Of a stretch of DNA of 62,000 nucleotides, positions 36,152 through 47,200 are shown in pieces. Origin of the DNA: Adiantum capillus-veneris (lineage: Eukaryota; Streptophyta; Polypodiopsida; Polypodiales; Pteridaceae); the NCBI GenBank assembly GCA_014529385.2, contig CM043960.1:30354396-30416395 (forward strand). Direction: 5' to 3'. A program made the position numbers and the translations under genes. The notes below the pieces were generated by a model. It was given only the letters and a program-made list of their open reading frames with translations. It was not told the DNA's origin and made no database searches. Position 1 is the stretch's first letter. Each line of letters opens with the position of its first letter.

Positions 36152-36156
36152 GGGAA
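36152..36156 (+). other. Right target-site duplication of element B (GGGAA)
   Basis: Matches 30495-30499 exactly. Confidence 0.85.
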
Positions 36157-38690
36157 TACCATATCCTTGGTAAACACGCTTGCTTTTGATAAGTCGATGA
36201 AAAGCTCTATTTTTGCGTTCATGATTTTTGATAGAGAATTTGTAAATGATTGTAATGTTTTCACAAGTAGCAATAACGGGAGTCAATAGGAATTAGAGTT
36301 GTCTAATTTCCTAAATGGATTCCAAGATGTTTTCATTTGATTACATCCCTAGTGAGCTACCTCCAAAACAAGAGGATGATGGCCATGCAATAGAACTTCT
36401 ACTCGGAAGCTCACCGCCTAATAAACCTCCTTATTGTGTTTCACAAGCTCAACAAGAGGAGATCATGAGGCAAGTGCATGAATTGGAGGAAAAGGGGATG
36501 GTGAGGCCTAGCTCCTCTCCAATTTGTTCACCATTACTTTTAGTGCAAAAGAAAAATGACACATATCACATGTGTGTCGACTATAGAGAAATAAATAGGA
36601 TCACTATAAAAAAAAAGATTTCCCGTGCCACGGGTAGAAGATCTATTTGATAAGTTACAAGTTTTGGCCTGACAAATGCTCCAGCCGCATTCAAAATCAC
36701 GATGGACAAAAATCTTCAGGCCACTCAAATTCTCTTGAGGAGTACAAGTGACACCTCCATGTAATATTTCAAGTTGTGAGAGAGAATAAGCTTTTCATTA
36801 ATCAAAAGAAAAGTGAATTTTTCCTACAAGAGATTCAATAATTAGGTCACATTATCTCTCAAGATGGTATCCGTATGGATCCATCAAAGTTGGAAGGTAA
36901 TAAAAGCATGGCCTAATCCAAGGAATCTACATGAGCTAAGTAGCTTTATTGGTATGTGTGCATACTATAGACACTTCATAGAAAAATTCTCTCAAATGGC
37001 AGGACCATTACATAACTTAACAAAGAAGAACGTTAAGTACTCATGGACTGCTAAAGAACAAAATGCTTTTGACAAGCTGAAAGAGAAGCTTACCTCCCAA
37101 CCAGTCGTTATGCTTTCGGATCTCTCAAATCCATTTGAGGTCCAATGTGATGCTTGTGGTGATTGCCTTGGAGCATTTTTGCTTCAAGAACGGCATGCCA
37201 TAGCATATGAGAGGCGAAGGCTCAATGCTAATGAATGGGTCTTGGGCATATACAAAAAAGATCTTTTAGCTGTTCTACATGCCCTAGACACATGGAAGCA
37301 CTGTCTCTTGGGGGCTCCATTCATCCTACGAATGGATCACAAAGCCTCAAGAACTTCATGACGCAAATTAAGCTCTCCGACAAACAACCGATGTGGGAAA
37401 ATTTTCTTTCGCAATTTAAATTTCATATTGCTCACATTGCTGGCAAGCACAATCAAGTGGTCGATGCACTTTCACGATGGCCAAGGGTAAATGTGGTGTC
37501 TATAGCAACTCACAATGATCTATCTTTTATGATAGATGAGTATGCTATTGTCCGAAACTTTAAGTACGTAACTACAACCTTTGCATTAGGGAAGAAAAAA
37601 AGAACCATTCACCTTGGAGGATGGTTATCTTCTTCCAAACGGCAATAGGCTATGTGTTACTCACATATACAATAAGAAAGTCAAGTATGAATTCCATGCT
37701 TCTCATGGGGCAAAGAAGGATTCCATAATATACTTTTCGAGGAGTAAAAATGTATTTTTGTTGGCCTACAATGAAAATAAACATACCAGAGTATGTTTCA
37801 AAATTCATGGTATGCCAAAAGTCAAAATTTGACTGAGGGAAGCAACTTGGATTGTTTCAATCGATAGGCTTAGCAAGAAAACACACTCTATGCCCGTCAA
37901 AAATAATATTAAGGCACATCAAACAGTAACCCTCTTCATATCTCAAATTTTCAAGTATCATGGCTTGCCAACATCCATAGTGTCAGACAAAGATCCTAGA
38001 ATGACCATTAATTTTTGGAAGGGTCTCTTTAGAATATACGAAGTAGATTAAAGGTCTCTTTTGGCCTATCCACAAACGGATGACCAAAGTGAAATAACTA
38101 ATGTAATGATTCTTGATCTACTAAAAGCCTATGTCATAAAAGTAGATCAAAGTTCTCAATGAGAGAAGTACCTACCTCTTATAGAGTATACGTACAATGA
38201 CATTGTATATACTTCTATGGGGAAGTACCTTTCGAGGATAAAGAGGAAAGATCCAAAAGTACCTTACTACTTAAAGTACATGGGAAGATTTTCACTGCTG
38301 ATGAATATAGCCGAGACAAGAATCTTTTTCAAAGATTAAAAAGGTTATATCCATCTCGTAGCCAACACAAAAACGGTTTCTGCTAATAAGCACAGAAGAG
38401 CCTTAGTCTTTAAGGAAAATGATTGGGTCTTGCTAAAGTTTCTCAAGGCTCATCTAAGGCATACTACGGGCAAGAATCCTACGGGCCACCAAGAGTATTA
38501 TGCTAAACTAGCAAAAAGATACCATGGTCCTTTTTTCTTTAAAAAAATTCTTAAATCAATCAATGAGATGACTTATTAGTTAAAGTTTCCCAACCATTAC
38601 CTCATTCACAATGCTATTCATGTGAGCCTACTAAAGCCTTACAAAGGCGAGCCACCAAAGGAATCTCAAAGCTCGAGCGATATTTCCGAC
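36157..38690 (+). pseudogene. RT-RNase H-integrase remnants of element A
   Basis: Open pieces include RT ([19 protein letters not shown] at about 36497), an internal deletion of roughly 140 bp near 36661 that removes the region before and around [23 protein letters not shown], RNase H (FEVQCDACGDCLGAFLLQ, AGKHNQVVDALSRWP) and a very broken integrase to about 38690 (GKNPTGHQEYYAKLAKRYHG-like, HNAIHVSLLKPYKG-like). Many stops. The match to element D ends near 38675, so the 3' LTR is lost. Confidence 0.8.
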
Positions 38691-38979
38691 CAATCCCTAA
38701 AACGAGCGAGATAGGGCAAGGCACATATAGAAAACAAAAACCAAACTTGATTTCTTAGGTGACTTCAAGCACAACAACAAAAAATTAATTTAAGATTGCA
38801 CCTATTTTTAATAATTACAATGGCATGTTGATATTCTGCTCCTTGGAAATCGTTGCGCTCAAATATTAGAAGTTCATTGCAATTTTCTACCGCCATTGAT
38901 CCTCATTGGATATAAATCTCATATTGCTACCTCCTTACATGCAAGACCTCATAGAGCTTGTTAACAATGTGGGTGTTTA
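38691..38979. other. Intergenic
   Basis: Nothing recognised beyond the break point of element A. Confidence 0.4.
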
Positions 38980-41135
38980 TTATACATTAAGCATCACATA
39001 TGACACATTGGTGTATGTATACCATGGTTGCAATTTGTCATAGTTCCATTGCTTCCATAAAAAGGGTGATGAAAAACTATTCCCCAATTTCAAAGGAGAG
39101 AGCCAAGTTGTTTCCTGGCTTAACCATGTAGGTGGGATTGACCCAATACATGTTTGAAAAATATGAGAATAGAGAATCAGAAAGTCTAGCATGTTGTAGA
39201 CTTTCTAAATTCAATATCTCGGCTATGTCAGCCAAGCAGGTAAGTAGTGCGGAAAAATCCAAGTGTGGGTTTAATGGTTGTACTAGGATATGAATTAGAC
39301 CCTTACATAATAGGTCTTTGATTTCCTTTGAACCAATTAAAGATATATCTGTAGTACAAACGTGTTGTCCAAACTCACCAAAATCCGAACAGTAGTCTCT
39401 AAAAAGAGGACATGTACACGATGGTTGTTTGTCAAATGTCAAAAATTCTGTAGAATACACAAAATTCTTCAATGGTGGGTCAAAGGTCCAACCAAAAGTC
39501 AATTCATATAACATGTTAGTGTTGCCAAACACTTGTTGAAAGGCATTTTGTATCAAAAGACTTTGGTGTAAAAAGATCAAAAGACCGATTCAAAAAATGG
39601 CAGTGAATTATATGCTTCTTTAGATGATCTTTTTTGCATAAAACCAGCTTCCCAGAAGTAGTCTGCTTGATGTGAAAAAGCAATAAAATCGAGAGTTAAA
39701 CATTTTCTTGATAGGGAGATTCTTCCCCCTTCCTTTGACATAGCTTCTAGCTTTATTACGTCCTTCAGAAGACCCAGGTGTAGAAGAGGGGGATAAAAAT
39801 GAGGTGATAGAGTAAGAAGCAGAACTAGTCAGCAGAGGCCTTTTAAGGGTGGAGGACTCATCTACATCCAGTGAAGGTTTGAGAAGGAATATGTTTGATC
39901 CCTTTAGAAGCACTAAGATTTGAAAGTAAATGACTAGGTGCATCTAACTTTAGCTCCTTCACAGCCTCATACATGAAATTTTGGAAGTGTAGATATGCAA
40001 TCTGGGCTCGCACAGCTTCTTAGCTTGGTCACCAAGCCATGAATAGATCATAGGTAGAAAATGCTCCTCCGTGTGTGATGGGAAGAGGTCCTCCAGATGG
40101 TTGAGAAGAAACCACATAGCATGATCAAACCAAAGGATGTTGCTTTCACAGTCTGCTTTTGCATCCAAATCTTTGCATGCACACTTGATGTAGAGACGGT
40201 AGATGTTCCAAATAGACTCAAAATAGAATTCACTGCTTTGTTTAGAAAAGGTCATAGTCCCCTTGGTTCTGACATAAATGCCCTCTCTTATCAGACATAA
40301 ATGCCTGATAAGAGAGGGCATTTCCTAGAATCCAAGAAGTGCATACTGAAAGGTGCTTTTATGACATAATCTTTGTCCAAGAACTGAACTCCTTTGAGGG
40401 TCTCCAGTCGACAGTCTTCACTAGTAGAGGCTGGTAGCGCTGCTAAGAAAACCCAACTCTCTATAGAGATGGATGCAACAAAATCTTTATTCTGAAGTTC
40501 CCAAAGCTGATGGTCAAGCTCAATTCCTCCAATGGCAATCTGCCTAGGAGGGAGGCAAGGAAAACATTTAGAGACTTTTGGAACCATATCAAGTAAAGAA
40601 GTTTCACTTGACGAGCTAACTCCCTGTTTGAAAGCTTTTTACTACTTCTAGAGCCACGTCATCCCTACAAAAAAGGCCTTTAGGAGCCTTAGCAGGATCA
40701 AATGTTTTAGTGGAAGCAAAACAAGAAGTGAGGCCACATAATTTTTTGAGACAGGTCGCCTCCCTTAGCCGAGAATTGTAGCAAATCAGTTTTATGACTC
40801 ATTTCAATAGCAGATAGATTGGAAGCCAATTTCTGCAGAAGATGAAGTAACCCTTCCTTTGAATCAGCAACTAGGTTAACGAGGATCAAAACCTAGTCGT
40901 TGAAAGTTAAAAGATTCATGATCGAGTCATGGGTCTCTGTTACTTTTGAGTGTTGGTTTAGAAGAGAAATGGCTAAAGCATCTCGGATCAGTTTAATCAC
41001 GAGCAGGGATGCCGAAGAGAAGGGCAAGGTAGAAAGGTCAAGCGTAGCAGAGATAGGGATTATTTGAAGCCAAAAAAAGGAAAATATTAGTAAGATCCAT
41101 AAGAGGAGTTGGTAAGTATTCCATCTTAAAGTCAT
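38980..41135 (-). pseudogene. Decayed minus-strand gene or transposon, family uncertain
   Basis: A series of minus-strand frames with protein-like composition: LVADSKEGLLHLLQKLASNL (about 40850), RQIAIGGIELDHQLWELQNK (about 40540), ECRLETLKGVQFLDKDYVIK-type text (about 40400), FDHAMWFLLNHLEDLFPSHT (about 40110) and CTCPLFRDYCSDFGEFGQHV followed by CTTDISLIGSKEIKDLL (about 39400). The last segment faintly resembles the Cys-rich 'GHV.T.D' stretch that I associate with Penelope-like elements, but no RT motif was found. Frameshifts occur between pieces. A 19-bp hairpin lies inside. The young gypsy element landed about 0.4 kb upstream of its 5' side. Confidence 0.35.
40276..40323. repeat. Perfect 19-bp inverted repeat, 10-bp loop
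   Basis: Arms 40276-40294 and 40305-40323 are exact reverse complements (aaatgccctctcttatcag), with gacataaatgcc also occurring as a direct repeat. This looks like a local template-switch event rather than a terminator. Confidence 0.9.
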
Positions 41136-41547
41136 AACGATTGTGTGGGATACTCCCTATCCAAGAAAATATGGTTGCAAGCCATATCTTCTAAGGATAA
41201 AAATCCTGTAGACTAGGTCTTGGTGCTCTAGGGCAACCCAAGGGCCAAAAAGAACCCATGTGCTTAAGGAGAGAGAGTTTTAACTATTAACAATATACAT
41301 AACACATGACATATTCTACAAAGACCTTGGCCTACATATATAGTACAAAATCATGTATTTATTTTGACAGTATATCCAAAGCAAATACATCTTAGTTACA
41401 TGCCAATAAAGGGTAAGATGGTCCTATTTTAGTCCAATAGTTACAAGTACAACACTTCATCTTCTTAATCAGTAGCCAAGGAAAGGACACCCTTACTTGT
41501 ATCCACAGTAAGAAAACAAACTTTTGGTTAGCTTTCAGACAGCATTG

Positions 41548-41552
41548 CAGGT
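41548..41552. other. Left target-site duplication (CAGGT)
   Basis: CAGGT, identical to 54790-54794. Confidence 0.95.
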
Positions 41553-42127
41553 TGTGCGCTCCTTGCCGCACTCTCGAAGCAAGGGACTTGCTAATACACC
41601 GTATGCGAGCCACAAACGGCTCCAAGCACACAACAAGCCTAAACTAGCAAGCTCAAGAAAACAAAGGGTGTGTCACTCACCGCTCTACGCTCGCCTTCGT
41701 GGTGGATTCCTCGCCGCGATGAAGAAGAAGCTGCAGTCGTGCCGCGCTCAACCGCTTCGCCGCCGTCGTGCCTTCGTAATGCTCGATCGCACACACACTC
41801 TCCCTCTCTCTCTCTCTCACACACACACACACAAGGAGGTGAAGAAGAAGAAGATGGAGATGGAGCAAGAGCACTCTTCAATTGCACAAATGAGAGAATG
41901 AGTAAAAATTAGGTTTAGTTGGCTTTTATAGGAGCTCACCCCATTCACACTTGGGCGCCCATGCTTAACCAACTAATCCCTTGAATGTCCAAGTTAAAGT
42001 GCGCCTCTCATCGGCGATCACTCTACCTTTCCCTATTGGTCCGACAAGCCCGGTACCTGACTCTACCAAATACATAATACGCGTCCATCGTAGGTGATAG
42101 GGTGTCCGTGTGCCGTGAGGGTTAACA
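41553..42127 (-). repeat. 3' LTR of the young gypsy element
   Basis: In element orientation it starts TGTTAACCCTCACGG and ends GCACA. Contains a CT/CA microsatellite near 41800-41834. Same length as the 5' LTR. Confidence 0.95.
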
Positions 42128-42129
42128 TG

Positions 42130-42140
42130 CCCCCCTTCCT
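42130..42140 (-). other. 3' polypurine tract
   Basis: Element strand AGGAAGGGGGG followed by CA and the LTR; primes plus-strand DNA synthesis in LTR elements. Confidence 0.88.
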
Positions 42141-43521
42141 GATGTAGATTCCGTCCTCGGAAGCTATTGAGTTGAAGCTGGTTCGTCGAGGTGGAAGAGC
42201 ATTTGAGATGAATGTCCTTAGCCTTCTTCAGTCACTGCAAAATCAAACAACATTGGCACAGTAATGGCATTCTCTTAAAAAGCATATGCAGTTTTAGGTA
42301 GACACATTGATTGGAAAAAGAATTTCAAACAATTTGTCAGCAATGAACATTAAATTGCAATGTAATCAAATGCATAAACAGATGTAAAGGTAGAAAATTA
42401 AACAAGTCTGGGGTTGCTAATTTGACGGTCGAAAAGCACTAGAGATCGAATATTAATACCATGGGTAAGCTTCTTAACTTTCTGTGGTCAATTAAGTTGT
42501 TTAATCGCGAGAGCCAAGTATTCATGTTCGAGGGCTGACTAGAGGCTATACCTAGAAAACTTTGTAGTTAAGCTACCATAAAAGGAATTTCTCATGAAAT
42601 CATCGCCTGACTGATTACTTTTTCTTTGACCCCCCAAGGTCTTTTCACACTGATTCAATTTTGAAGTGGGTGCTTATTTTGTATGCCTTGGGTTTTTTGC
42701 TTTTCAAGGAAAAGCGCCCACACTGGGAACCTCTAGGGCTCTAGTACCATAGGCAATACATGTGAGTGAAGTACCAAATCAAGCTGAGATTTCTCTTCCA
42801 GCTTAAAATTTTACATTGTGGCACTTTGATTTTTTGTTTGTTCATTTTCATCATTTTAATTTTGTAACTTTGGGAGGTCATATAACATTGTTACATTCCC
42901 CAGGCTCATCACATTAGTAAACTCCCTTTATAATACTTAAGCTAAAGGTCAATAGGGTTAAGCCCACTAGAAAGCCCTAGTACATTTCATACAATGCTGC
43001 CTAAATCGGATTAAGAACCTAAGTAACCATTGATTATTAGGAAGGCATTCCCCATGGTATTAAGAGAAGATTTCTAATACCTAGCTTGGTCAAACTAGCT
43101 TAGTCGGACTGCTTGATTTTTACACCTAAACAAGTGATTATGACAAAACACTACATTGAATTAAATGTTGGATACTAAGCCAATGCGCTGAATAGTATGC
43201 TACCAATCACAATCAAAGCAGACAAACATGGATGCAAAAAAGATAAGGGCAATGCTAATGGACAAGAAACACCTGTTTGTGTTGATGGTCGCGCTTGATT
43301 TGAAGTGTGAACGAGAGAAAGGTTCCATGAAGGTCCAAATCCTATCAATAGCAACACGCTCCTGTACACACTAGGAAACAAAAACAATACCTCTAGGAGG
43401 CACATCAGTGGGAAAAGAGAACTTTGCTAATCACTCAACTCTAAAACAGAAACACTCCTAAAAAACAAACTCAAAACACAATCTAGACCCCTAACCTACC
43501 TATCTGTCACCCCTTTTAGAA
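42141..43521 (-). other. Non-coding 3' region of the young gypsy element
   Basis: About 1.4 kb between the extra ORF and the polypurine tract with no convincing ORF on either strand. This is the env-like position in Athila elements, but I see no transmembrane ORF. Confidence 0.6.
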
Positions 43522-43953
43522 TCAAGGAAAGAGGATATTATATAAACCGGGTGGCCACCCTAAGGCTAGGCCTCTATCCTCATCATCTAGATAAATAAAA
43601 TCGTTGTCCGTGAGGCCATAGTCTTCCTCGGTCTCTATTAGTTCCTCTTCATCATCCTCTTGTGCAAGCATGCTAATCAAGAACCTCGTGATGCGTGGAT
43701 ACTCATCTTGTGCAAAAGAATAAGCATGTGCCATTGGAGACACATTCGCCACTGCGTAGGGATCACTAGTTAGCCATAGACGTATCAGCCATTCTAACTC
43801 CTCAAAATTTCTCTCACATGCAAGGCTCTCTATCAAATCCCATTCGCAAGAAAGTATAGGGTAGCATACGTAGAACACTTGTTGAAAAGACAAGGGGTAC
43901 CTTTCATCAAAAATAGAAGTGCATGCCTCTGGTGAAGTAGCCATTTCTGACAA
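43522..43953 (-). CDS. Extra ORF downstream of pol, 143 aa, unknown
   Basis: Intact frame starting MSEMATSPEACTSIFDERYP. Middle part is rich in aromatic and acidic residues (YVCYPILSCEWDLIESLACE, FEELEWLIRLWLTSDPY). A very acidic run (EDDEEELIETEEDYGLTDND) precedes a hydrophobic end (GWPPGLYNILFP). No signal peptide or clear membrane span, so it does not look like an envelope protein. It lies between an internal polypurine-tract copy and the 3' LTR, about 160 bases after a TATATATA box (44112-44126). Family not recognised. That it survives intact in a young element supports coding, but 143 codons could still occur by chance. Confidence 0.5.
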   Translation of the reverse strand: MSEMATSPEACTSIFDERYPLSFQQVFYVCYPILSCEWDLIESLACERNFEELEWLIRLWLTSDPYAVANVSPMAHAYSFAQDEYPRITRFLISMLAQEDDEEELIETEEDYGLTDNDFIYLDDEDRGLALGWPPGLYNILFP

Positions 43954-44111
43954 GACAGATAGATTTGGTTAGGCCTTTAAAACATAAGAGTTGTTTTTGT
44001 GTGTTGCTTGACTTGACACGGTGAATTTGGACTTATATGTAAGATCTGATAGGGTGCTCTCTCATTGCTAGGCGCTCTTGCTCTTTACTATTTTTGTTTT
44101 TTTGTGAGTAT

Positions 44112-44126
44112 AAGGCTATATATATA
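44112..44126 (-). promoter_or_regulatory. TATA-like box before the extra ORF
   Basis: Element strand TGTATATATATAGCC, about 160 bases upstream of ATG 43953. Promoter activity is inference. Confidence 0.3.
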
Positions 44127-44207
44127 CATTCCCTAAGATCGGAGATTAAGAGGTCAGGGAAAAAGGTTGAGAGGGAAGCAAATGAATGATGACTGTCAGC
44201 AAACACT

Positions 44208-44218
44208 CCCCCCTTCCT
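44208..44218 (-). other. Internal copy of the polypurine tract
   Basis: Element strand AAGGAAGGGGGG with ATCTAC shortly upstream and TGTT shortly downstream, as at the 3' tract (42130-42140). It starts eight bases after the gag-pol stop. It may prime a second plus strand or mark a past duplication. Confidence 0.65.
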
Positions 44219-44226
44219 TGGGTAGA

Positions 44227-47200
44227 TCATACCGTTTGAAATGAGCTTGTCACCCTTTGAAACCAATTGTTCCAGTTGGTAATAGGTGAGGATTTTTGCC
44301 AGTAGTTTTCTATTACCCTAGGTGCCTCGTCAAGTTGTAAGGGTGGTAAGGTACTCTCCCAGGATTTTATTTGCAACGTTGTTGTAGGTGGTGAACTTAC
44401 CCCGGAAGGTGCAAACTCTTTCGTGCTTGGATGGATATGTACAGTGGTAGGTGGAGGTTGTGTCGAAGCTTCTATTTGCATATAGGAACTACATGAAGAG
44501 CAAGAAGCTTCATTTGATTTCCCTGTTCCTGAGCTAGGTGGAACAAATCGTTCTTTCTTTGGTACCCAAACTAGCTCTAGAACGGGTGTGTAACATTCCA
44601 TGATTTTTTCCTTTCCGCGATTTTCAATTTGTTTTGGAGCCACAGGATTGGGTTTACATGGGCCAGGTGACAGGTAAGAGTACACTTTACGTTTGGGCAC
44701 CCAGATTTGATCATTTCCTTCATAGTATCCTTGGGCTTCCAATAGTCGTTTAGGAATCCAACGCAGCATTTCTTTACATTTCTTGGAGTGAGTGGTACGG
44801 TTCTTACTAGGTTTCCGTTTTTTTGCATCAACCATGCTCACTACAGAGGTTTTAGGGACCCACTTGTATGTTTTCTCTGTTATATTAGGATGGTTCTTGT
44901 GTGTCTCAAGCTTTCTTTCAACTACATTAGTTGAAGCTCTAGAGAGTTGGGCTATGGGGACGTATGGTTCAACCTCCTGGACATGCAATGTCTTGGGTTT
45001 TATTTCCTTGGGCAATATCTCAGGGACTATGGCTTGAGTGGTAGGGCTAAGAGTTGGTTTTTGCGTTGTAACACCCCCAGTCCCCCAATCAATAGTGCAT
45101 TTGGTGGCTATCATCCACGTGCGGCCTAGGTTTATATTACCCTCCATAGTTCCAGTAGGCATGACCAAAAAGTCTTGAGCTACCACCCCATTGTCATAAC
45201 TGACAGAAGTGTGCCAGATTCCAAAAACCGCAGTTTTTTTCTTGTTGACACCCTTGACTTGGATAATACTCTCAGATAGAGGTGGCTTCCCTAACTGACA
45301 CCACACCCCATAGGATAGCAGATTGTATTTAGCACCCGTGTCCAATAAGGCGTTATATAGCACTTTTCCATAGGCACTATTTAACTCAATGGGGTATCGT
45401 AGAGGTGTGTCAGAGTCCAACCCATCCTCTTCGATTTCCACGTGGAATGCATTTGTGACCCCAAGGTTAGCCTCTCGTTTTTGTCTTATACGTTGTTGTC
45501 GCTCCTTAGCCTCAGCTTGAGCTTGTATCTTGTTTAACTCGGTTTGTGCTTTGGCGGCCTTCTTTTGATGAATGGCCCGTAGTTCTTCTTGGCTTAAAGG
45601 ATCATAATATCTTTTGAATTTACTCCCATTGAGGAATCCAATGGTTTCAACTCCATCAAGAGTTTCCACACGAAGGGTACCTTGTGGGGTAATTTCACAT
45701 ACTCTATATGGTCCTTTACCAGCATATTTCAACTTTTTCTTCTCTTTACGTACTCCATACATAAGGACTTTATCACCAACTTTGATATCCTTGTCCTTCA
45801 CATGGCGATCAAACCACTTCTTTCTCCTATCCTTTTCCACAAGAGCATTTTGCACAGCCAACTGTCTCTCTTCGTCTAGTTTTTCTAAGATAAACAAACG
45901 CTCGGTTAAGGGGTTACCATTCCATCCTTCTTGCGAAGCTACCCTAAGACTAGGAATGACAAACTCCCAAGGCATAACCGCTTCTTGGCCGTATACCATT
46001 TTGAATGGCGTACAATTAATAGCCACTTTATAAGCAGTACGATAAGCCCATAGAGCAGATGTCAACTTCAAATCCCAATCAGTGCGATGAGCTTCTACCG
46101 TCTTGGTTAAAATAGAGATTAGAGTCTTGTTGGTGCTCTCGGCTTGTCCATTAGCTTGCGGGTAATAAGGTGTAGACTTATGGTGGGATATCATAAAGGT
46201 CGTGGTAAGCTCTCTTATTACCTCATTTATAAAATGGGTACCATTATCACTAACAATTTCAAAAGGGCAACCAAATCTTGTGATAATGTTCTCAAAAAGA
46301 AACTTAGCTGTTGTCCTCGCGTCAGCTTTTTGTGAAGCCTTAGCTTCAGCCCACTTTGTTACATAGTCCGTAGCAACTAGAATATATCGAGATTGAGTGT
46401 TGCGAGCTGCGGGACTAATTGGACCTACAAAGTCTAAGCCCCATTTTTCAAATGGTTGGGTTACTTTAATAGGATGTAAGGGAATTCTGTCCTTGCGCTG
46501 TGTGGTCTTGTAACGTTGGCACTCATCACACCCTTTTGTAAAAAGTGATGCATCCTTAAATAAAGTTGGCCACCAATAGCCTGATTGCAGCACCTTTCTA
46601 GCAGTCAGGTCCCCTGAAAAATGTCCTCCTGCTATGCCCATATGTGCTTCTTGCAAGATATACAAATATTCATCCTCGCGGGCACAACGCCTAAGAATAT
46701 CGTCCTTGCCTAATTTATACAGGGTTCCGGCAATCAAACAATAGGGTTCACATTCTTTTACTAGCCTTCGAGCGATATCCTTACGAAGTTCCTTGGGTGG
46801 AAAACCATTAACTAAAAAGTTAACAATGTTCTCACTCCATTCAGGCATAGTCTCAACTATGAATAGGGAAGTATCGGGTAATTCATCATCAACTCCTGTA
46901 GGGGCTTCACCATTGGGTATGCGAGACAAATGATCAGCCATGACGTGCCTTTTACCGGGTCTCACTACAATCGTGAAATCAAACTCAAGAAGAATTAACA
47001 ACCATCGTGTGATTCTTCCTGTGGAGCATGGCTTGTTTACCAGATACAGCAACGCTTGATGATCCACATAAAATACAAACTTGTTTGCCAGAAGGTAGTA
47101 GCGAAATTTCTTTACTGCATAAACCATTGCCAAACCTTCTCGCTCTGTAGTGGTGTAGTTCCTTTCAGCATCGTTCAATTGACGGCTTGCAAAGCTAATG

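Larger units (their letters stand above)
9395..38690 (+). mobile_element. Element A: old Ty3/gypsy chromovirus-type element split by two insertions
   Basis: Reading outward-in, A consists of a truncated 5' LTR (9395-10219), a primer site (10221), gag (10636-11985), protease (30078-30494) and RT/RNase H/integrase remnants (36157-38690). The gaps are filled by element D (11991-30072) and element B (30500-36151), both of the same family. The two halves of A join in register at each gap: ...cctaga(t/g)ct before D continues as gagcttcc after it, and ...gtcagggaa before B continues as gggaatacc after it. The 3' LTR is not visible; similarity to the family stops near 38675. Frameshifts, stops and an RT deletion show A is long dead. 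Confidence 0.8.

Noticed and set aside
41639-41912. ORFs of 65-82 codons in the LTR of the young element (repeated at 54301-54574)
   Set aside because: They overlap on both strands, cross CT/CA repeats and exist in both LTRs simply because the LTRs match.
44033-44266. 77-codon minus-strand ORF overlapping the pol stop
   Set aside because: No domain; it runs across the internal purine tract and TATA-like box and is likely chance.
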